DNA from: Isoetes taiwanensis
Taxonomy: Eukaryota; Streptophyta; Lycopodiopsida; Isoetales; Isoetaceae
Direction of reading: 5' to 3'
Length of the DNA stretch: 64,000 nt
NCBI GenBank assembly: GCA_021234155.1
Contig: JAJEKV010000033.1
Span: 3,821,454-3,885,453 of the forward strand
Below, one piece after another: positions 9,306 through 21,807 of the stretch. The notes under the pieces were generated by a model. It did no database searches and was not told where the DNA came from. It saw only the letters and a list, made by a program, of their open reading frames with translations. A program made the position numbers and the translations under genes. Numbering within the stretch: position 1 is the stretch's first letter; each line of letters starts with the position of its first letter.

Positions 9306-11512
9306 TCAAGAAAGTTTAAATGATATATGATCTTTTGACCTTAGAAGTCTACAAAAGAGCGTTACTAGGTGATTAAGTATAATCGGGGCAACATATTTTC
9401 CCCGATATTGGCAAACCTTTGGACATATTACTTCATTGCGGATATGTGTCGGGACACCGCATGGCGGCATATCCATGGCACATAATTCACATAGTACCTA
9501 GAAAAATTATTCTATTCAGCAATACAACCTAGGAAGAAAAGTGACATGCTTAAGAAAAAACGTAAACAAGAATCACTCAAACTTGTTAACCATATAAGGA
9601 GCAACAAGCATTCAATATTGCAGAAAAATATGAACTATGCATATGGAAAGATCATTCTTACCTGCCAACATACATTAACACGAAAAGGATCAGGTCCATC
9701 TTTAGTTGTAGAAAGGCGCTGCCTTTCACCCACCGTGTTTAGCAGCTCAGCTAATCTCTTGCCACCAAAAGTACAACATTAGATTCAGTGCAAACAAATT
9801 TCACATGCCATGCCCGGGACACCAGGACATTGTTCCAATCTAATGAAGCCAGGCTTGCCCTCGTTTGAAGCATGTAACAGCATGGTACCAACCTGGCGTA
9901 TACTAAGACCTATTAATATTTCCTTACAAACTAGAAAGTGTTGTCTGCATAAGTAAGATCACAGTAGCATAATCACAAACTGATACAAACCCAGAACAAA
10001 TGATGTCAAGGGGCAATCGACGTAAAAGACAACTTCAATCATCCAAAGCACTGCTTGGTATGCATTCTCGGCTAAACCTATCTCAAACTTGTGTGCTTGA
10101 TTAAACCCATTTAAACTTCGGTTTCTAGTCCTTCATGGGAAACCTTCGGTCCTACAAAGCTAGTGAACAAATGAACCTGAGGAGGAAAACATATAAATAC
10201 CCAACCTTTTATAATGGCTGTCACATATCTTTGCAAGTCCACGGGCGTATGGCTATCCATTCCAAAATTCCCCTTTCATTCATGTAGTGCAACAAATCCT
10301 TCTTCAAACAAAGTAGATATTAAAATCGAGTTTGCATCACACAAAAAAAAAGGAATGGAACAGGTCATCTAATGGTGGGCTGCGGCCGCGACATCCTTCA
10401 AGGAAGGATCATTCTGCCTTTTTTATTCTAGCGATCTTTCCAACTCACAAGCTACAAACTAGAAAGGAACCAGAGCACCCAAACATACAATATCACAAAA
10501 TTCACTTGTAGCTTAACAAACACAAGGCCTGTAAACAACCCAACCTGCAACTCCAAACATTCAATTGCTGCTGAACCAAAATTGACAAACATAAAATTCA
10601 CTCATGGCACCATCTGTCTTAAAGAAAAACGTGCCTTTCCCATGTAATTTCACATAACTTACTACAAGCACATTATGAAGTAGAAGACATGTTCTGCATC
10701 CAAAGCTATGGTGTTCCATGCTGCTGAAGGCATGAGACCTCTTGATTGCTTGCTGAAACATACAGTCTATGAACTCTAAGATTGGAACTCAATTAAGGAT
10801 GTCACACAAACTCTGAGATCGGAACTCAATTAAGGATGTCACACAAACTCTGCCAGGCCACGAATGCATGTACACCCCATAATATGCAACATACTTAGAA
10901 TATCTAATTTCCTTTCAACGAATAGATTATCTTATTAATTAGTTCTCTGACCTTGTTCCGAAGCATTTGTAAGGCTTGAATCAAGAGTGCCCAGTCTTAT
11001 AGATCCCCTTCTCTAGTTGTAACTACATCAAATGAAAGTATGATCAGTAACACGATGCAAATTTTGCTATATGAAATTAAATAGATGCATACAACACAAA
11101 CCTGCAACTTCCTTACTGAATTTGATAATGTGTTGCTGCTCATATCAGGCAGATAAAAACTGCCATGTGCTAGTTTCTTGTAAATGCCTGGATTGTTTCG
11201 TAGAAACAACTTGCTTTCCGCTCCGCCCCCTCTAGCCAGCCAGGGCGGAGCACCAGTATGTGTCTTACTCCCCTACCGATAGACGGCACCGATGGCGGGC
11301 CGTTGTGCGTGTTGCTTGCTCCCGGCCCCATATCATCAATCACTCACCGAGGCTTACCTGTGCGATTCAACTGGTTCTGCTGCCGATCTCCACAAAGCGA
11401 CCTTGAGCACAGCAAAAGAAAGAAACCCGCTTCAAGAAATGAGACGTTGAGTTCTTTACCAGCTGACCGCCAGTTTACAGGAAATAGGAGGTTTGGAGCA
11501 GTCACCAGCATA
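9306..11512 (-). CDS. Cryptic multi-exon gene, product unknown (partial model)
   Basis: Several minus-strand exons have good splice sites and mostly compatible phases. Exon 11102-11272 encodes SKTHTGAPPWLARGGG..., then KLFLRNNPGIYKKLAHG, and ends CAG/GTTTGT. Exon 10952-11012 encodes GSIRLGTLDSSLTNASEQ. Exon 10663-10738 encodes LMPSAAWNTIALDAEHVF and ends at a perfect GTAAGT donor. An ORF at 10111-10272 includes MDSHTPVDLQRYVTAIIKG. Exon ~9662-9770 encodes KRLAELLNTVGERQRLSTT and ends WQ/GTAAGA. The last exon, 9306-9497, encodes VLCELCAMDMPPCG... up to a TGA. The first three exons and the last two join in phase; the middle is incomplete. A possible first coding exon with ATG at about 11512 does not join in phase with the model, and one middle piece carries a stop, so decay or an assembly indel is possible. 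No family was recognised. Confidence 0.45.
10786..10863. repeat. 39-bp tandem duplication
   Basis: The segment containing GGAACTCAATTAAGGATGTC and CACACAAACTCTG occurs twice head to tail. It lies in the presumed intron between the 10952 and 10738 exon ends. Confidence 0.75.
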
Positions 11513-11519
11513 TCCTAGG

Positions 11520-13990
11520 GATATTCTAGCATATAGCTAGGATATGCCAAAAGCCCACATAAACAAGGGTTTGCCCCCCTAGGGGCAAACCAAACAACAT
11601 CGAGAGAGGAGCCAATTTTTGGGTGGTCGATCTCCGCTACTAAAATTAATTTTGTGCAATTCAATTCTTTCAGGGCTGTTTTTGGAAGAGATTTCTTTTT
11701 GGAAGAAAGGTTTTCTTTTCTTAGCTCTTCATCCAGCAGTGTTGGAAGATTTTCTGCTCTTCATCCGGCTGGTTATTCGCCATTATCAACTAGAATCGCT
11801 TCAATCTATCCAGAAGGTTTCCCAGGTATTTTTTGAATTTTTGGAAGTTATTTTCTGAAATCCAAAAGTGTTCCAAGCCTGATAAAATTCGTTACATATA
11901 TTTATTTGATCGGATCAGCTGGCCCAGTCTTCTTGCTCTTCGAATTGCTCAGATCCATTTTCTTGTAGCAATATTCCATCATTTTGTTTTTAGGGTTTTT
12001 CCTTGCTTCCTCCATTTTCCTGTGCAGATCAGCCGTGGTTTTGGGGTTTTGGGCCTTGGGAACATTGCAAGACAGTGCCAGAATGTCTTTTGGAGTCTCA
12101 AACAACAGTTGGTCTAGTGGGACTGGTATATGCATACACAAATCTTGGTTTATAAATGGGTGCGGCAGTGGTGCAGTTGCATCTAGATTGGTGTAAGATT
12201 GGAAGATGATTGCCACTGCCTTGGCAAATGCATTTCTATTCTTGATTTTTGATTTATCTGGATTGATCAGAAAATCTTATCCCAACAGGATTCTTTCATA
12301 TGTAATGGTATTTTGGGTCATTCGAGGGATGGCTAATTTTGTAGAGGCTTGCAATCTTACTGATTTGATCTTGTAAGAAAGAGATTTTAGTCTTCTTGCT
12401 GCTTGAATGCAAGGCGGATGGTGATCTCAGCTTCATCAGATTCATCTTGAGGTCACAGCCATTTTCATGGTCATGAATTGGAATTGCTGAAAGATAATAT
12501 CTTTTTCTTGTTTCTCAACTCTGCAATGTCAAGGCTTATCGTTTCATTCACTTGTCCTTGGCACAATTTTTTTTCAAGGATTGATATGATATTGAAGCCA
12601 AAAAACATGTCCAATTAGGCAAGTAGGATTTGCTTTGCTTTTCATGAGTTCACATAAAAGATGAGACAACATCGTAGACAGGTGCTCTTGTTGGCAGTAA
12701 TGCAGATGTTACAGGACAAATTCACACTTCCTTCCTTTCTCTTTGCCATATTGTGATTATGACTGTCAAGTGGTATCAGATGAATGAAGCATGCAAGGCA
12801 ATATGTAACTGATCTCTTTTTTTATGTTGTGATTAAACATGATCTTAGAAATGAAATGTTAATACATTGATATCCAAGTCGTTGTCTCTCTCTACTATGC
12901 TATAATCCTGTGAAACAAGGCAGAATAGAAGATTAAATAGAAATATAAAATGATCTGTTGAAGTTCCCTTGAGTATTTGTCTAGGGAAGATGTGATTGCA
13001 AACATAGGCGCAAACCAAGGGTGACTGCAGACATGTAGGTGCATTGTATGTTGAAAAATTTAAAACTCTTAAGTTTTAGGTGCGTAGTAAGGTGGCATAA
13101 AAAGTTGGAGATCAGAGCAGTCTTGTGACTAACCACAATAAATTTGGTATCAGAAACTTGATTCTGCTTGTATGCTTGAATTTAGCCAAGTACAAAGACA
13201 ATGGTGAGGAAGCCCCACTAATTTATATTATTATCTATAACAGTTGTTGGTACATTATTTGATTTTATTTTCCTTTACTTTGTTTGTTGCTCTGTCAAAA
13301 GTTTACAACAATTATGGGATCCAACACATTAGATCAAGACTTAGGCCACAATACAAGCAATGTTCCCATCTAAGCAATACAAGCAATGTTCAACGTATAT
13401 ATGCAATTAACCATCGTATGTTATTGAAGGTAACATTAGCGGGAAATCTAATACAAGGCCTAGATTATTTTGTCTTGTAGAGCGGCACACTAGTTAAAGT
13501 TACTAGTGGAGCAAATAATAGTTAAAGATGTTCTCATGTTCTAGTATTTGAATTTAGTTTGAAGATGAGGAGACATCTACAACTAGTTATAATACTTCAA
13601 AAGTTTTCTGAATTTTGAATTTCAAGATGAATTCCGAGCCCTCGCATTCTTTATTCTGGTTTCCTACATTGCATTCTTTTATCGCATTTGAGACCATAGC
13701 ACGTTCTTGGGAAAGACTTGCTTATAGGCATGTTGAAAAATAAGTAGGAAATATTAGTTCTAGCTAATAAGTACAATGCCTGCACCAGGCTTGGCTACAT
13801 GCCACGTGGCCTTTGTGGTACATGCATCTTCAGATACATGTGAATCTTAATCTATGTATACCCCCAGATTTGATGTTCTGAGTTTAATGTTTTAATTTTG
13901 CATAAAGGGTTATAGCAGAGGTGAGCATAGCATGTTATGCATAGTGCAGAGGATGTGAGCAATCAAACATAAGAGCCTTCTTACTTTTAT
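11520..13990. other. No clear gene; possible divergent leader or noncoding transcript
   Basis: Immediately upstream of the minus-strand gene is a CATAAACAAGG/CCCCCCTAGGGG stretch. T-rich DNA on the plus strand follows, containing intron-like acceptors (TTTTCCTGTGCAG at about 12014-12026) but only short frames. It could be the leader of a plus-strand transcript. No coding exon was recognised. Confidence 0.3.
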
Positions 13991-14360
13991 TTTCAGTTTT
14001 GCAATCATCTTCCATCACCCAAACTCCATTGTTTTCCATACACCCAAGCTTCGGATCTATTAAGGAGAATGCAATGGCAGAGTGCAAGCGCAAGAAGAGC
14101 ATACAACTTCAGAAATTTTTGATCAGATGTGGAAACACTGTATATTTTCCCATGGCATTGGAAAATAGGAAGGGTTTCTATATGAATTAAATTTTGAATT
14201 CTCGAGTGACGTGCATATTTATGAGCATGCCTCATTAATAGGCGGAATCCGTCTTGAAAAGCGTGGTCCAATATGTAGCAAAATACTTGAGGGGTTCGGG
14301 GGGATTTGATATGGATATAAAAATAACAATTCCTGAAACCATTGACCATATATCCCTAAG

Positions 14361-14492
14361 CCACGGTTTTTCCCTCGAAAACCCTTCGGGGCGAGGGTTT
14401 TTTAACTCGGACAGTAATAAGTTTGTTGTGCTCCTTCTGGGTCCCATAGGCCGATTGGTCTCAGTGGACGATAAAAAACCATTCTCATTCCT
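14361..14492 (+). mobile_element. Retroposon 3' segment, copy 2
   Basis: CCACGGTTTTTCCCTCGAAA leads to GGGTCCCATAGGCCGATTGG and then CAGTGGACGATAAAAAACC with a CATTCTCATTC tail. It is nearly identical to the copy at 33159, so both moved fairly recently. Confidence 0.6.
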
Positions 14493-14562
14493 AAAACAAT
14501 TGAATGGGTTGTTATAAAAAAAACATAGATTCAAGATAAAAAAATAATCACATTAGTTCACT

Positions 14563-14640
14563 GGATATATTGGTTAAAATAGCCTTATTAGGACATTGAG
14601 TTATTTTGGTAGAGGTTCGATCCTCCGTATTTCATATTCT
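14563..14640 (+). repeat. tRNA-like (SINE head) fragment
   Basis: TTGGTTAAAATAG resembles a pol III A box. GAGGTTCGATCCTCC about 35 bp later is a good B box. It does not fold into a full tRNA cloverleaf, so a SINE fragment is more likely than a tRNA gene. Confidence 0.35.
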
Positions 14641-14868
14641 AAAATCTTAGGCAAAAGCCATATAGAGTTCGATATTCCCTCAAAAGCTCGACGAAATCAT
14701 TATTTCATATTTCAAAATCATAAAGCCTCAATCATAAATGACTATAAGCGAAACGAAAGGTGCTAATAGGCCCCAGCATACGATCTGGGTCGTAGGATCG
14801 ACGAATCCGACGACTGTGGTAGTCTAGGGGTCACTGCCTGTGAATATTATAAATAATAAAAAAAAAAG

Positions 14869-15080
14869 GTGGAAACTCTTCCGGTTTTCAAAACGGGAAA
14901 CCCTTCCCATTTTCCATGGAAACCCTTCCTCATTTCCGTGGATTCCCTTCCTATTTTCCAAACCTAGAAATTCGGAAGGGTTTCTACGGAAATTAGAAAG
15001 GGTTTCCATAGAAACCCTTCTTAGTTTTATTGAAAGCCGGAAGGTTTCCACGGAAAATAGGAAGGGTTTCCACGAGAGGA
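14869..15080. repeat. Large imperfect hairpin of GGAAACCCTTCC units
   Basis: The left half carries repeated AAACCCTTCC units, and the right half carries the inverse GGAAGGGTTT units. For example, 14938-14960 (CGTGGATTCCCTTCC...) pairs with 15054-15076 at about 21 of 23 positions. A transcript would form a long double-stranded stem. Confidence 0.7.
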
Positions 15081-15099
15081 CAACCCAAATCGGGCGTAC

Positions 15100-16030
15100 A
15101 TAAAACCATTGGCTATTTTAATGTCTAATAGACCTGGGATAAAAAAATATAATTTCGTTTCATTTCATATAGGAATTAAAAGCATTTGAAAAGCCTTCTT
15201 GACTCGGGCTCTTTTGCAAAATACATGACTCCTCCATTTTCAACATGCTAGAATTCTACTGTCAAATGGTGGTGAACAAGAACACTCGACTTCCAAACCT
15301 TGCATACGTAAAGCTTACGGGTCCATAGTGCCTTAATGCAAAACTCACTTGTTTGAATCAATACCTAGATGCATGCTTTTTTAATAAGTTGTGAGATGAA
15401 TGCCTTAGAGATGGTTAAGACAAGATATTACAAGAAACAAACTAGTTCTACACTAATTCGTGGCCTACAGTACCTATCAGCACATGGAAAGGCATAGAAT
15501 AGTTACGTCTATTCGCACATCATTTCAGAATTGAAATCGGCAGATAGGCCCTTGAGCCACATAGAAACAAGATATGCCAATATTGTTAAATAGAAGCGAT
15601 TGAAGATAAGCACTATACTCTTTGCATCTATCCAATACTTGCAACTATTAAAACAGAATATGTCACTTTGATTACACCTAAGTATCCATTACATATGCTT
15701 TTGCAGATATATGCAGGCGGAATCACTATATTTCAAGTATTTCTACCATTCGCAGAACATTTGGGTTCACGAAAATCAAGTTCTTATCATTTTTCCTTTG
15801 TTTTTTTTTTATGAAGGTGGATCTTTATTACTCAAAAGAACACAAAGAATACATAGTGGACTCAAAATCCAATGGAGAAAATGTCCACTAGAGCAAATCT
15901 ACCCACCACATACATAACACAGAAAAGGAGAGAGTAAATATCACCAAGATCACAACTAACTATGATTAAGTATGAACCTGAAGATAACACTCCCAAATGA
16001 TACTCTTGATGTCATCTTTTAAGGAAGATC
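15100..16030. other. No gene seen
   Basis: AT-rich sequence with only short random frames and no recognised repeat ends. Confidence 0.4.
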
Positions 16031-16053
16031 ACTTATAAGCTTTTATAATACGA

Positions 16054-16238
16054 TTGCGGGCATCACTGAGCATTGACTATCTGGAAAGACCTGTACGTCT
16101 CTTCGAGATAGACCAGATGGTTCACGAGATGCCAAATGGAAAGGTCTCTTTTTTAGCTTATCCTAAAAACTGGGATAGAGTGACAATAGGACCTGCTCAC
16201 TATTCAATCACAACTCTTGAGAAGAAAGGTGGCCTCAG
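16054..16238 (+). CDS. Probable single conserved exon, gene unidentified
   Basis: The frame encodes a compact, well-composed peptide. It includes ERPVRLFEIDQMVHEMPNGK, SFLAYPKNWDRVTIGPAHYS and TTLEKKGGLR. It ends at a good donor (CTCAG/GTAATT, with GT at 16239-16240), and its codon pattern looks protein-coding. I do not recognise the family, and no partner exons were found nearby, so it may be an exon of a longer gene or a stranded remnant. Confidence 0.35.
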
Positions 16239-16259
16239 GTAATTTGTTTTAATTGATCT

Positions 16260-17480
16260 CAATCTCTAAAATGGCCCTTTGTTCATCGGAGATTATACGA
16301 TGAGCCATAGCAAGCAGAGCCTCATGAAAATCTGACTGAAATGGAAGACGATGAGGAATGAAGAAAAGGCGAAAAATGATTGTGCAAAACCTTTTAAAGC
16401 GTAGTCGGATCGGAAAAGAAGCGAGACCATTATGAATCTGAAGAGACTGGAGCGATATAGCTAGTTTTCTTGTTTTAGCAGCCCTAATGAAAAAACATGT
16501 GCATTATCTCCCTTCTTGAACCATTGCAACCCAGCTTTGATGCGAGCAAAGTGCACCTATTCAGATTCCAACTGCCGAATGCTACAAAAAATTTGCATCT
16601 CCACATAACCATCTGATGGGACAACAGAACTGCATCACTCAAGTTCTTGATAAAGGGCTAACAAAAGGCCCCAATTAGCAGAAGCCCACTTACGATCCTA
16701 ACCTTTAGCAAATGACTTCACATCTGCGAGTGCATCAACATGCCTCTACGCCAGAAAGCCGTGAATCACATTTGTCTACATCCAGCCAAAGATTATTCAT
16801 CCTTCAAAAAGAAAGTATTGAAATACGTCTTAGATGCAGAACGTGCAACAGCTTGAGAGCAAGAAAAATATTATGGATTTGGTCAAAAATAGCATTATTC
16901 AACATGTTCTTATTATGGAAAGCAGGCAACAAGGTTGCTACCAAAGCATTTTAGTAGCCTCTAGCATGTCTTGCATATGTTCTACCACCTCCGAGCTAGC
17001 CATTACACCAAGTAAAACCACGATCATGCATCAAGCAATGCCATTGCTCTCATTCAAAGCCCTGTACTATCCTTGCACCTCTGCCACATCTGTCCTGCTC
17101 GAGCTCAACCATATTGAAATCATCCACTATGACCCACGCAGCAGGGGCGCCTAACCTTAACAATTTAGAGTGCAAAGTCACCCAGAGTGCATCTCTCCGA
17201 CTTGGTCGATTATGCGCATAAACATTTACCAATTCCCACTCTTGCCTCTTATCAAACCACTTGATTATGATCCACTGACCTAAATTTATCAACCTGAGCA
17301 AATGACATTGCAATATTCTATCTCCATCTTTGTAAGAACACGGACCTTAGGCGAGTCACGGGGCTACAACAAGGACATTATATTGCCTATTGATCACCAC
17401 ATCAACGATATGCATCCTCTTTTTTGCACTTATGCTCTTGTAGACACACGAAATCTGAGTCCCACCTAGCCAAGGCCATG
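16260..17480 (-). mobile_element. LINE fragment, endonuclease domain and linker
   Basis: On the minus strand the order is that of LINE ORF2. First comes DSDFVCLQEHKCKKEDAYR (~17410-17460), with the catalytic QE of the APE-type endonuclease. Next are WELVNVYAHNRPSRRDALW and WVIVDDFNMVE (17050-17313), the latter matching the GDFN motif. Last are degenerate linker sequences such as NLNRCTLLASKLGC (~16540-16580). Stops and frame changes are frequent, and the reverse transcriptase is missing. It is a dead copy. Confidence 0.65.
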
Positions 17481-17559
17481 GACAACCTGCTACTTTTGGT
17501 AACGAAGGAGGCAATCCATAAACATATGTACATATTCATTAGCAAGCCTATTAGCATCT

Positions 17560-18720
17560 CTTAATGTCAAAAGATTTTCCCTTGAAAACCCTTCAAAACT
17601 AGTACTTTAAATCCTGCACAATGGGGTTAACGTGCTCTCTCTCATTCCCTTGCTCTCTCACTACTTCCTCATCCCTATAACTAGATTTTCCCTACTTGAA
17701 AAAACACGATAACTTCTTTTCTTTTTGGCTTGTTGCAAGAAAATATCTATGATTACGATGTATACCTTGATTCACATGCTTGGAAGCTCTATATCTTTCC
17801 ATGGGATGTGCTTTACTAATTTAATATTTCAAGTTGCAAAGTTGTATGGCTCCAAAACGTGATTCCAGGTAAATATTCGGTTCGATGTGGATAAGACTCT
17901 GATAAGCACAAGACATGATAAAAAACACATATGGCCTAGCAATGTACACGTAATTAGTATATCACATTGCGGGGACACAGAGCCATCACTGGCATTTCAT
18001 GGTTATGTTTGGAAGTCTTTAAATACAGAAGCTGAGTCGAATGGTGACTAATAATTTCCAGGCCAAATTTGACTGCTAATAAGCTGGGCATAAGAAGAGG
18101 ATTAGCAGGAATAGGACAACATTTCCTCACTCAACTTGCTATAATTTGCATGGATGAAAGTCCCGAGAATCGATAATTGATGGTATGATTGGCAGGACCC
18201 GTTTGCTAGATTGTAGAGATGTTCTTATAGACCAAAATTGCGGGCCATCCATAACATTAAATGTGTCATTCAATATGCTCGTTATCAGTTGGCCTGGAAA
18301 AACCTGCTATATGAACGTGGGGAACAATATGCTAGAGCCTAAGTAAACATGCCATTTACCTTTTATATGTGAACATACAGTTTTTCATACAGAACCGTTG
18401 CAAGCCCACACTCCATGCAAGTCCATGGTCCACCCTTGCTGGGTTTGTCATTCAAGGCAAAACCAAAATGACATCTTACACCAGGCATGCACAACAAGCT
18501 TCCTTTAGAATAGTATAGAACATGCATAATTTATCAAACTCAGGAAATCACATACGTAGGTATATAACAGACATTTGCTAGGGGGTGTGTATGACCTAAA
18601 CCTGAGAAAATTAGAGCTTCGGCTGCTATTTTCAATCTATAGAATAACAAAGTCCTTTTGCTTTTCCCAACATCCAACTGAGAGAACCTATTTCTACAAA
18701 GAATAACTATCTCATAACAA
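17560..18720. other. Intergenic, 3' flank of the HKT gene
   Basis: Only a scrap of the retroposon family (TTTTCCCTTGAAAACCCTTC, about 17574-17594) was recognised. The part just below 18732 is the presumed 3'UTR of the transporter. Confidence 0.4.
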
Positions 18721-18731
18721 CTTGCACAACT

Positions 18732-20799
18732 TCATATTGTTACACGTCGATCTCGATATTGCCTTTGATGAGGAAGTCCAACAGCAACATCAATATTTTC
18801 AGGCAGACCCCTATGCCTTCCTAGGAACATGACAATTACAATAATCACCTTGCCAAAGTAATTCCACTTTCCAGAAAAGCTATAAGGAACATCCTCACAA
18901 GGGCTCCCAGACTTTAGCAACTTGCAACTATAGCCTACAGATAGTCCAACATTTCCATAGGCGCTGCATAGAAAAAAAAGATTTAAATCACATGACAAAA
19001 TAATGAAATAAAAAACAAGTAAAGGATTGCTTCAGTAACCTGATAACTTCAAATATGATATTGAATATGGAATAATTTTCTGAGTCATTTCTGATATGAT
19101 GGTTTTCAATCAAACAAATTAGGAATATAGAAAGGAACAAATAAGCCGAATCTCGTGCAAGCAAGTTTCTAGCCTGTACTGCAATTTGAGCAACATTACT
19201 GTTTTCCTGCTGCTCATGTAAAGTATGCTGTAAATCATTTTCTATAAGTTTTGTTGTTTGCCTTGAAAGAAAAACTGGATATGCAGCAACGTACCTGTAG
19301 ATGTGCAAAGCTTGAGACATAACCCATCTCGCTTACATCATGATCAACACAGTGAATTATTAGAACAAAGCTTTCAAATACGAGAAATAGTTGAGAAAGC
19401 AAGAATCTCACATCATTCCAATGTAGAGGACAAGCATAGAAGGAGATAAATCTGCTAAGTTCACTACATTTGCTCCAGCATTGCGTGTAGAGACAGACTG
19501 AAAAACTCCAACTACCATCTTATAAGCAGAGCGAAGTCCTTGCAAAGCCACTGATCTCCAGTCAAGAAAGAAAAAGAAAAGACATTCGCAAGTGTTGAAT
19601 GCCAAAACTGTAAGCACAAGCCATATGGTCTGGTCATGAGGAAAAAGATGAGTGTAACATCGGCGAGGGTGCTGCAACAAATATTGGTATGCCAACTTCT
19701 TACGTCCCTTTGCATATTTGTGAAGGATCCAGATAATAAAACGTAGGCAAGGTGCAAACATTGTGTTCCCCACTAATATCAATACAAGGAGCCACAATAA
19801 AAGCACAGGAGAACTCTGGAATGGGATTAGATTCTCATTCAATGGGGAAAACCCTGCGTTGGCAAACAGAGAGACCGTTATAAATATGGCAAACATTACA
19901 TGGGGGACATTTTTCACCTTCAATATACCAAGTACATGGGGACTACAGAGAACACATATCTCTACAATTATCAAGCTGACAATATGAATGAGAAAAAAGT
20001 AGATGACAACAACTCGCGAAAGTGCAAGCATTGCATCATATTCTACCCCTGCAGTTTGAACTTTGTTCATCTCATCTCCTACCATGGCCCCATCCTTACC
20101 CTTCTGTTTTTCTTTCATGTTGGAAGAACAATCATCGTTGCTGGGGGGTGAGGATAATTGATTATGTTCACAAGCTCTTAAATCATTCACCTTCAGAATT
20201 TTTTTGTAATGGTATTGCCTCACATACACAGGCACAAGGGAAGTGAAAATTGGACTGCCCAAGATCATCAAGGACATCAAAAGCATATCATCATAGTAGG
20301 AAAACGTTTCTACCTTTATGCTTGATAATCCAGTTACACATAATGCAGATGTTGCATTATACAATGCATCTATGAAGCTCACCGGCTCTGATATACTCTT
20401 AGGTGATAACCATAATATGAATGTCCCAATACTGGACATGAGAATGAAGTACAACAAATGAAGCCTGTAAAACGTAGAATGTCCTTGAAGCCACGATGTA
20501 ACTCGGAGACTAGTTTCTTGTACTTTTTGAAGAAAAAGTAAAAAAGCTTTCCAAGAAGAAACAATGTGCACTGTTAAAAAAGCTTTCCAAGAAGAAATAA
20601 CGTGCAATATTTTCTTGCTAAGATCATCTAATTCTCGAGATGTTGGAGTACATACTTGTATCCTCGAAATCACACTTATATTGTGTTGCGCATGTTCTTC
20701 ATTTGGTAAAATAGCTTCTTGTTGGCTTGATGGCATGGTGCATTTTAGTTCATTGCTTCTATAAGAACAAATATATGCTGGTAGTGTCTTCCAATCCAC
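18732..20799 (-). CDS. HKT: HKT-type high-affinity K+/Na+ transporter, three exons
   Basis: The coding exons are 19412-20799, 19040-19294 and 18732-18963. Donors are AT/GTGAGA and AG/GTTACT, acceptors CTACAG/G and ATGCAG/C, and the phases join. The product is 624 residues, longer than the usual 500-550, because of a ~105-residue cytosolic N-terminus. Membrane-pore-membrane units of the Trk/HKT superfamily follow in order. Pore loop 1 is SALCVTGLSS (G157), loop 2 is FANAGFSPLNEN (G316), loop 3 is SVSTRNAG (G442), and loop 4 is SAYGNVGLSVGYSC (G554). Glycine at the first filter position is the class II-like state associated with K+ permeation; serine there marks Na+-selective class I. FSGKW and IVMFLGRHRGLPEN near the end match the family C-terminus. 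The N-terminus contains an in-frame 12-residue duplication (SSWKAFL twice). The role is plasma-membrane alkali-cation uptake, by homology. MPSSQ (residue 22) is a possible alternative start. Confidence 0.9.
20540..20611. repeat. 36-bp in-frame tandem duplication in HKT exon 1
   Basis: AAAAAAGCTTTCCAAGAAG followed by AAACAATGTGCACTGTT recurs directly with few changes. The duplication adds twelve residues to the cytosolic N-terminus without breaking the frame. Confidence 0.8.
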
Positions 20800-21011
20800 A
20801 AACTAGGCACCATCAATGAATAATACAGAGCTGACGAGCAGAATAAATGGGCCATGCTTTCTTTGAAAGAAGAGTACAGTGTCCATCAACACAAGAATAT
20901 GTATCCAATTCACTCTCTCTTTCAACAAGTCTATCCTTGTAGACACCGTAGGATTTTCAGAATATTCTGGCATTATATATGATGAGAAAGATCATGCCTG
21001 GGCAACCATTG

Positions 21012-21055
21012 TGATTATAAAATGCAGCCTTCCAATTATAAAATGCAGCCTTCCA
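21012..21055. repeat. 22-bp tandem duplication
   Basis: ATTATAAAATGCAGCCTTCCA is present twice head to tail. Confidence 0.8.
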
Positions 21056-21807
21056 ATTTTTGTCTTTCTACCTGCATGGTTTAAGAATGCCACTGTTAAT
21101 TTTTGAAAACAGTTGAGCATTTAAATCAAGGGATGTCCCTCCATTCTATTGTGTAATATGAACTACGATCGGTAGATAGATACGATCCTAAGGAAGTAAG
21201 GACCAGTATTTGTTATTATAATAATACTTATAAGTAAACTAATGGGTCCATTGCACTTTACCTGTAGTTAGACGTCATGATGATGATCCATGGGAAGCTG
21301 TAATTAGATGTCATGGGGATTCTTGTTTAGTTAGTCTAAGTCTATTGTTGTTTATACTTGTTTGCAAAATTGTTGATATATGCAAAAAGTATTGCGATGA
21401 TGGGGAAGTTCTTTTGCACCCAGTTTAGTAGCTCTTTTCTTATCAATTCACTGAACAAATGTTTGCCAAGAACTACTATTATTTGTGGTATACCTTTGTG
21501 TTGACGAATTAAAAGCCATAGACTGTATAATTGCCATATAAAGGCTAGCACCAGAGAAATTATCACTCAGGTCCTGTTCATCAGATAAAACTTTTAATCA
21601 TGTCATGCAGAGGTTTTTACTAAAGAATGCATTGCACATGCCTTTGCTGCTAGAACTGACCCCACCACATCTAAACATCAATTTGCACAGATTACAGAGC
21701 AAACTCTGGCAAATTGACATGTTGGTCCATACCAAAGTGAGAACCCGAAATGCAAATGGCATGGCAGAGTAATTCGCGTCTCAAATGCCAGGACGTCATT
21801 ATTCTGT

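Noticed and set aside
14254-14517. 87-codon plus-strand frame
   Set aside because: It overlaps the retroposon copy at 14361, and its translation is not conserved between copies.
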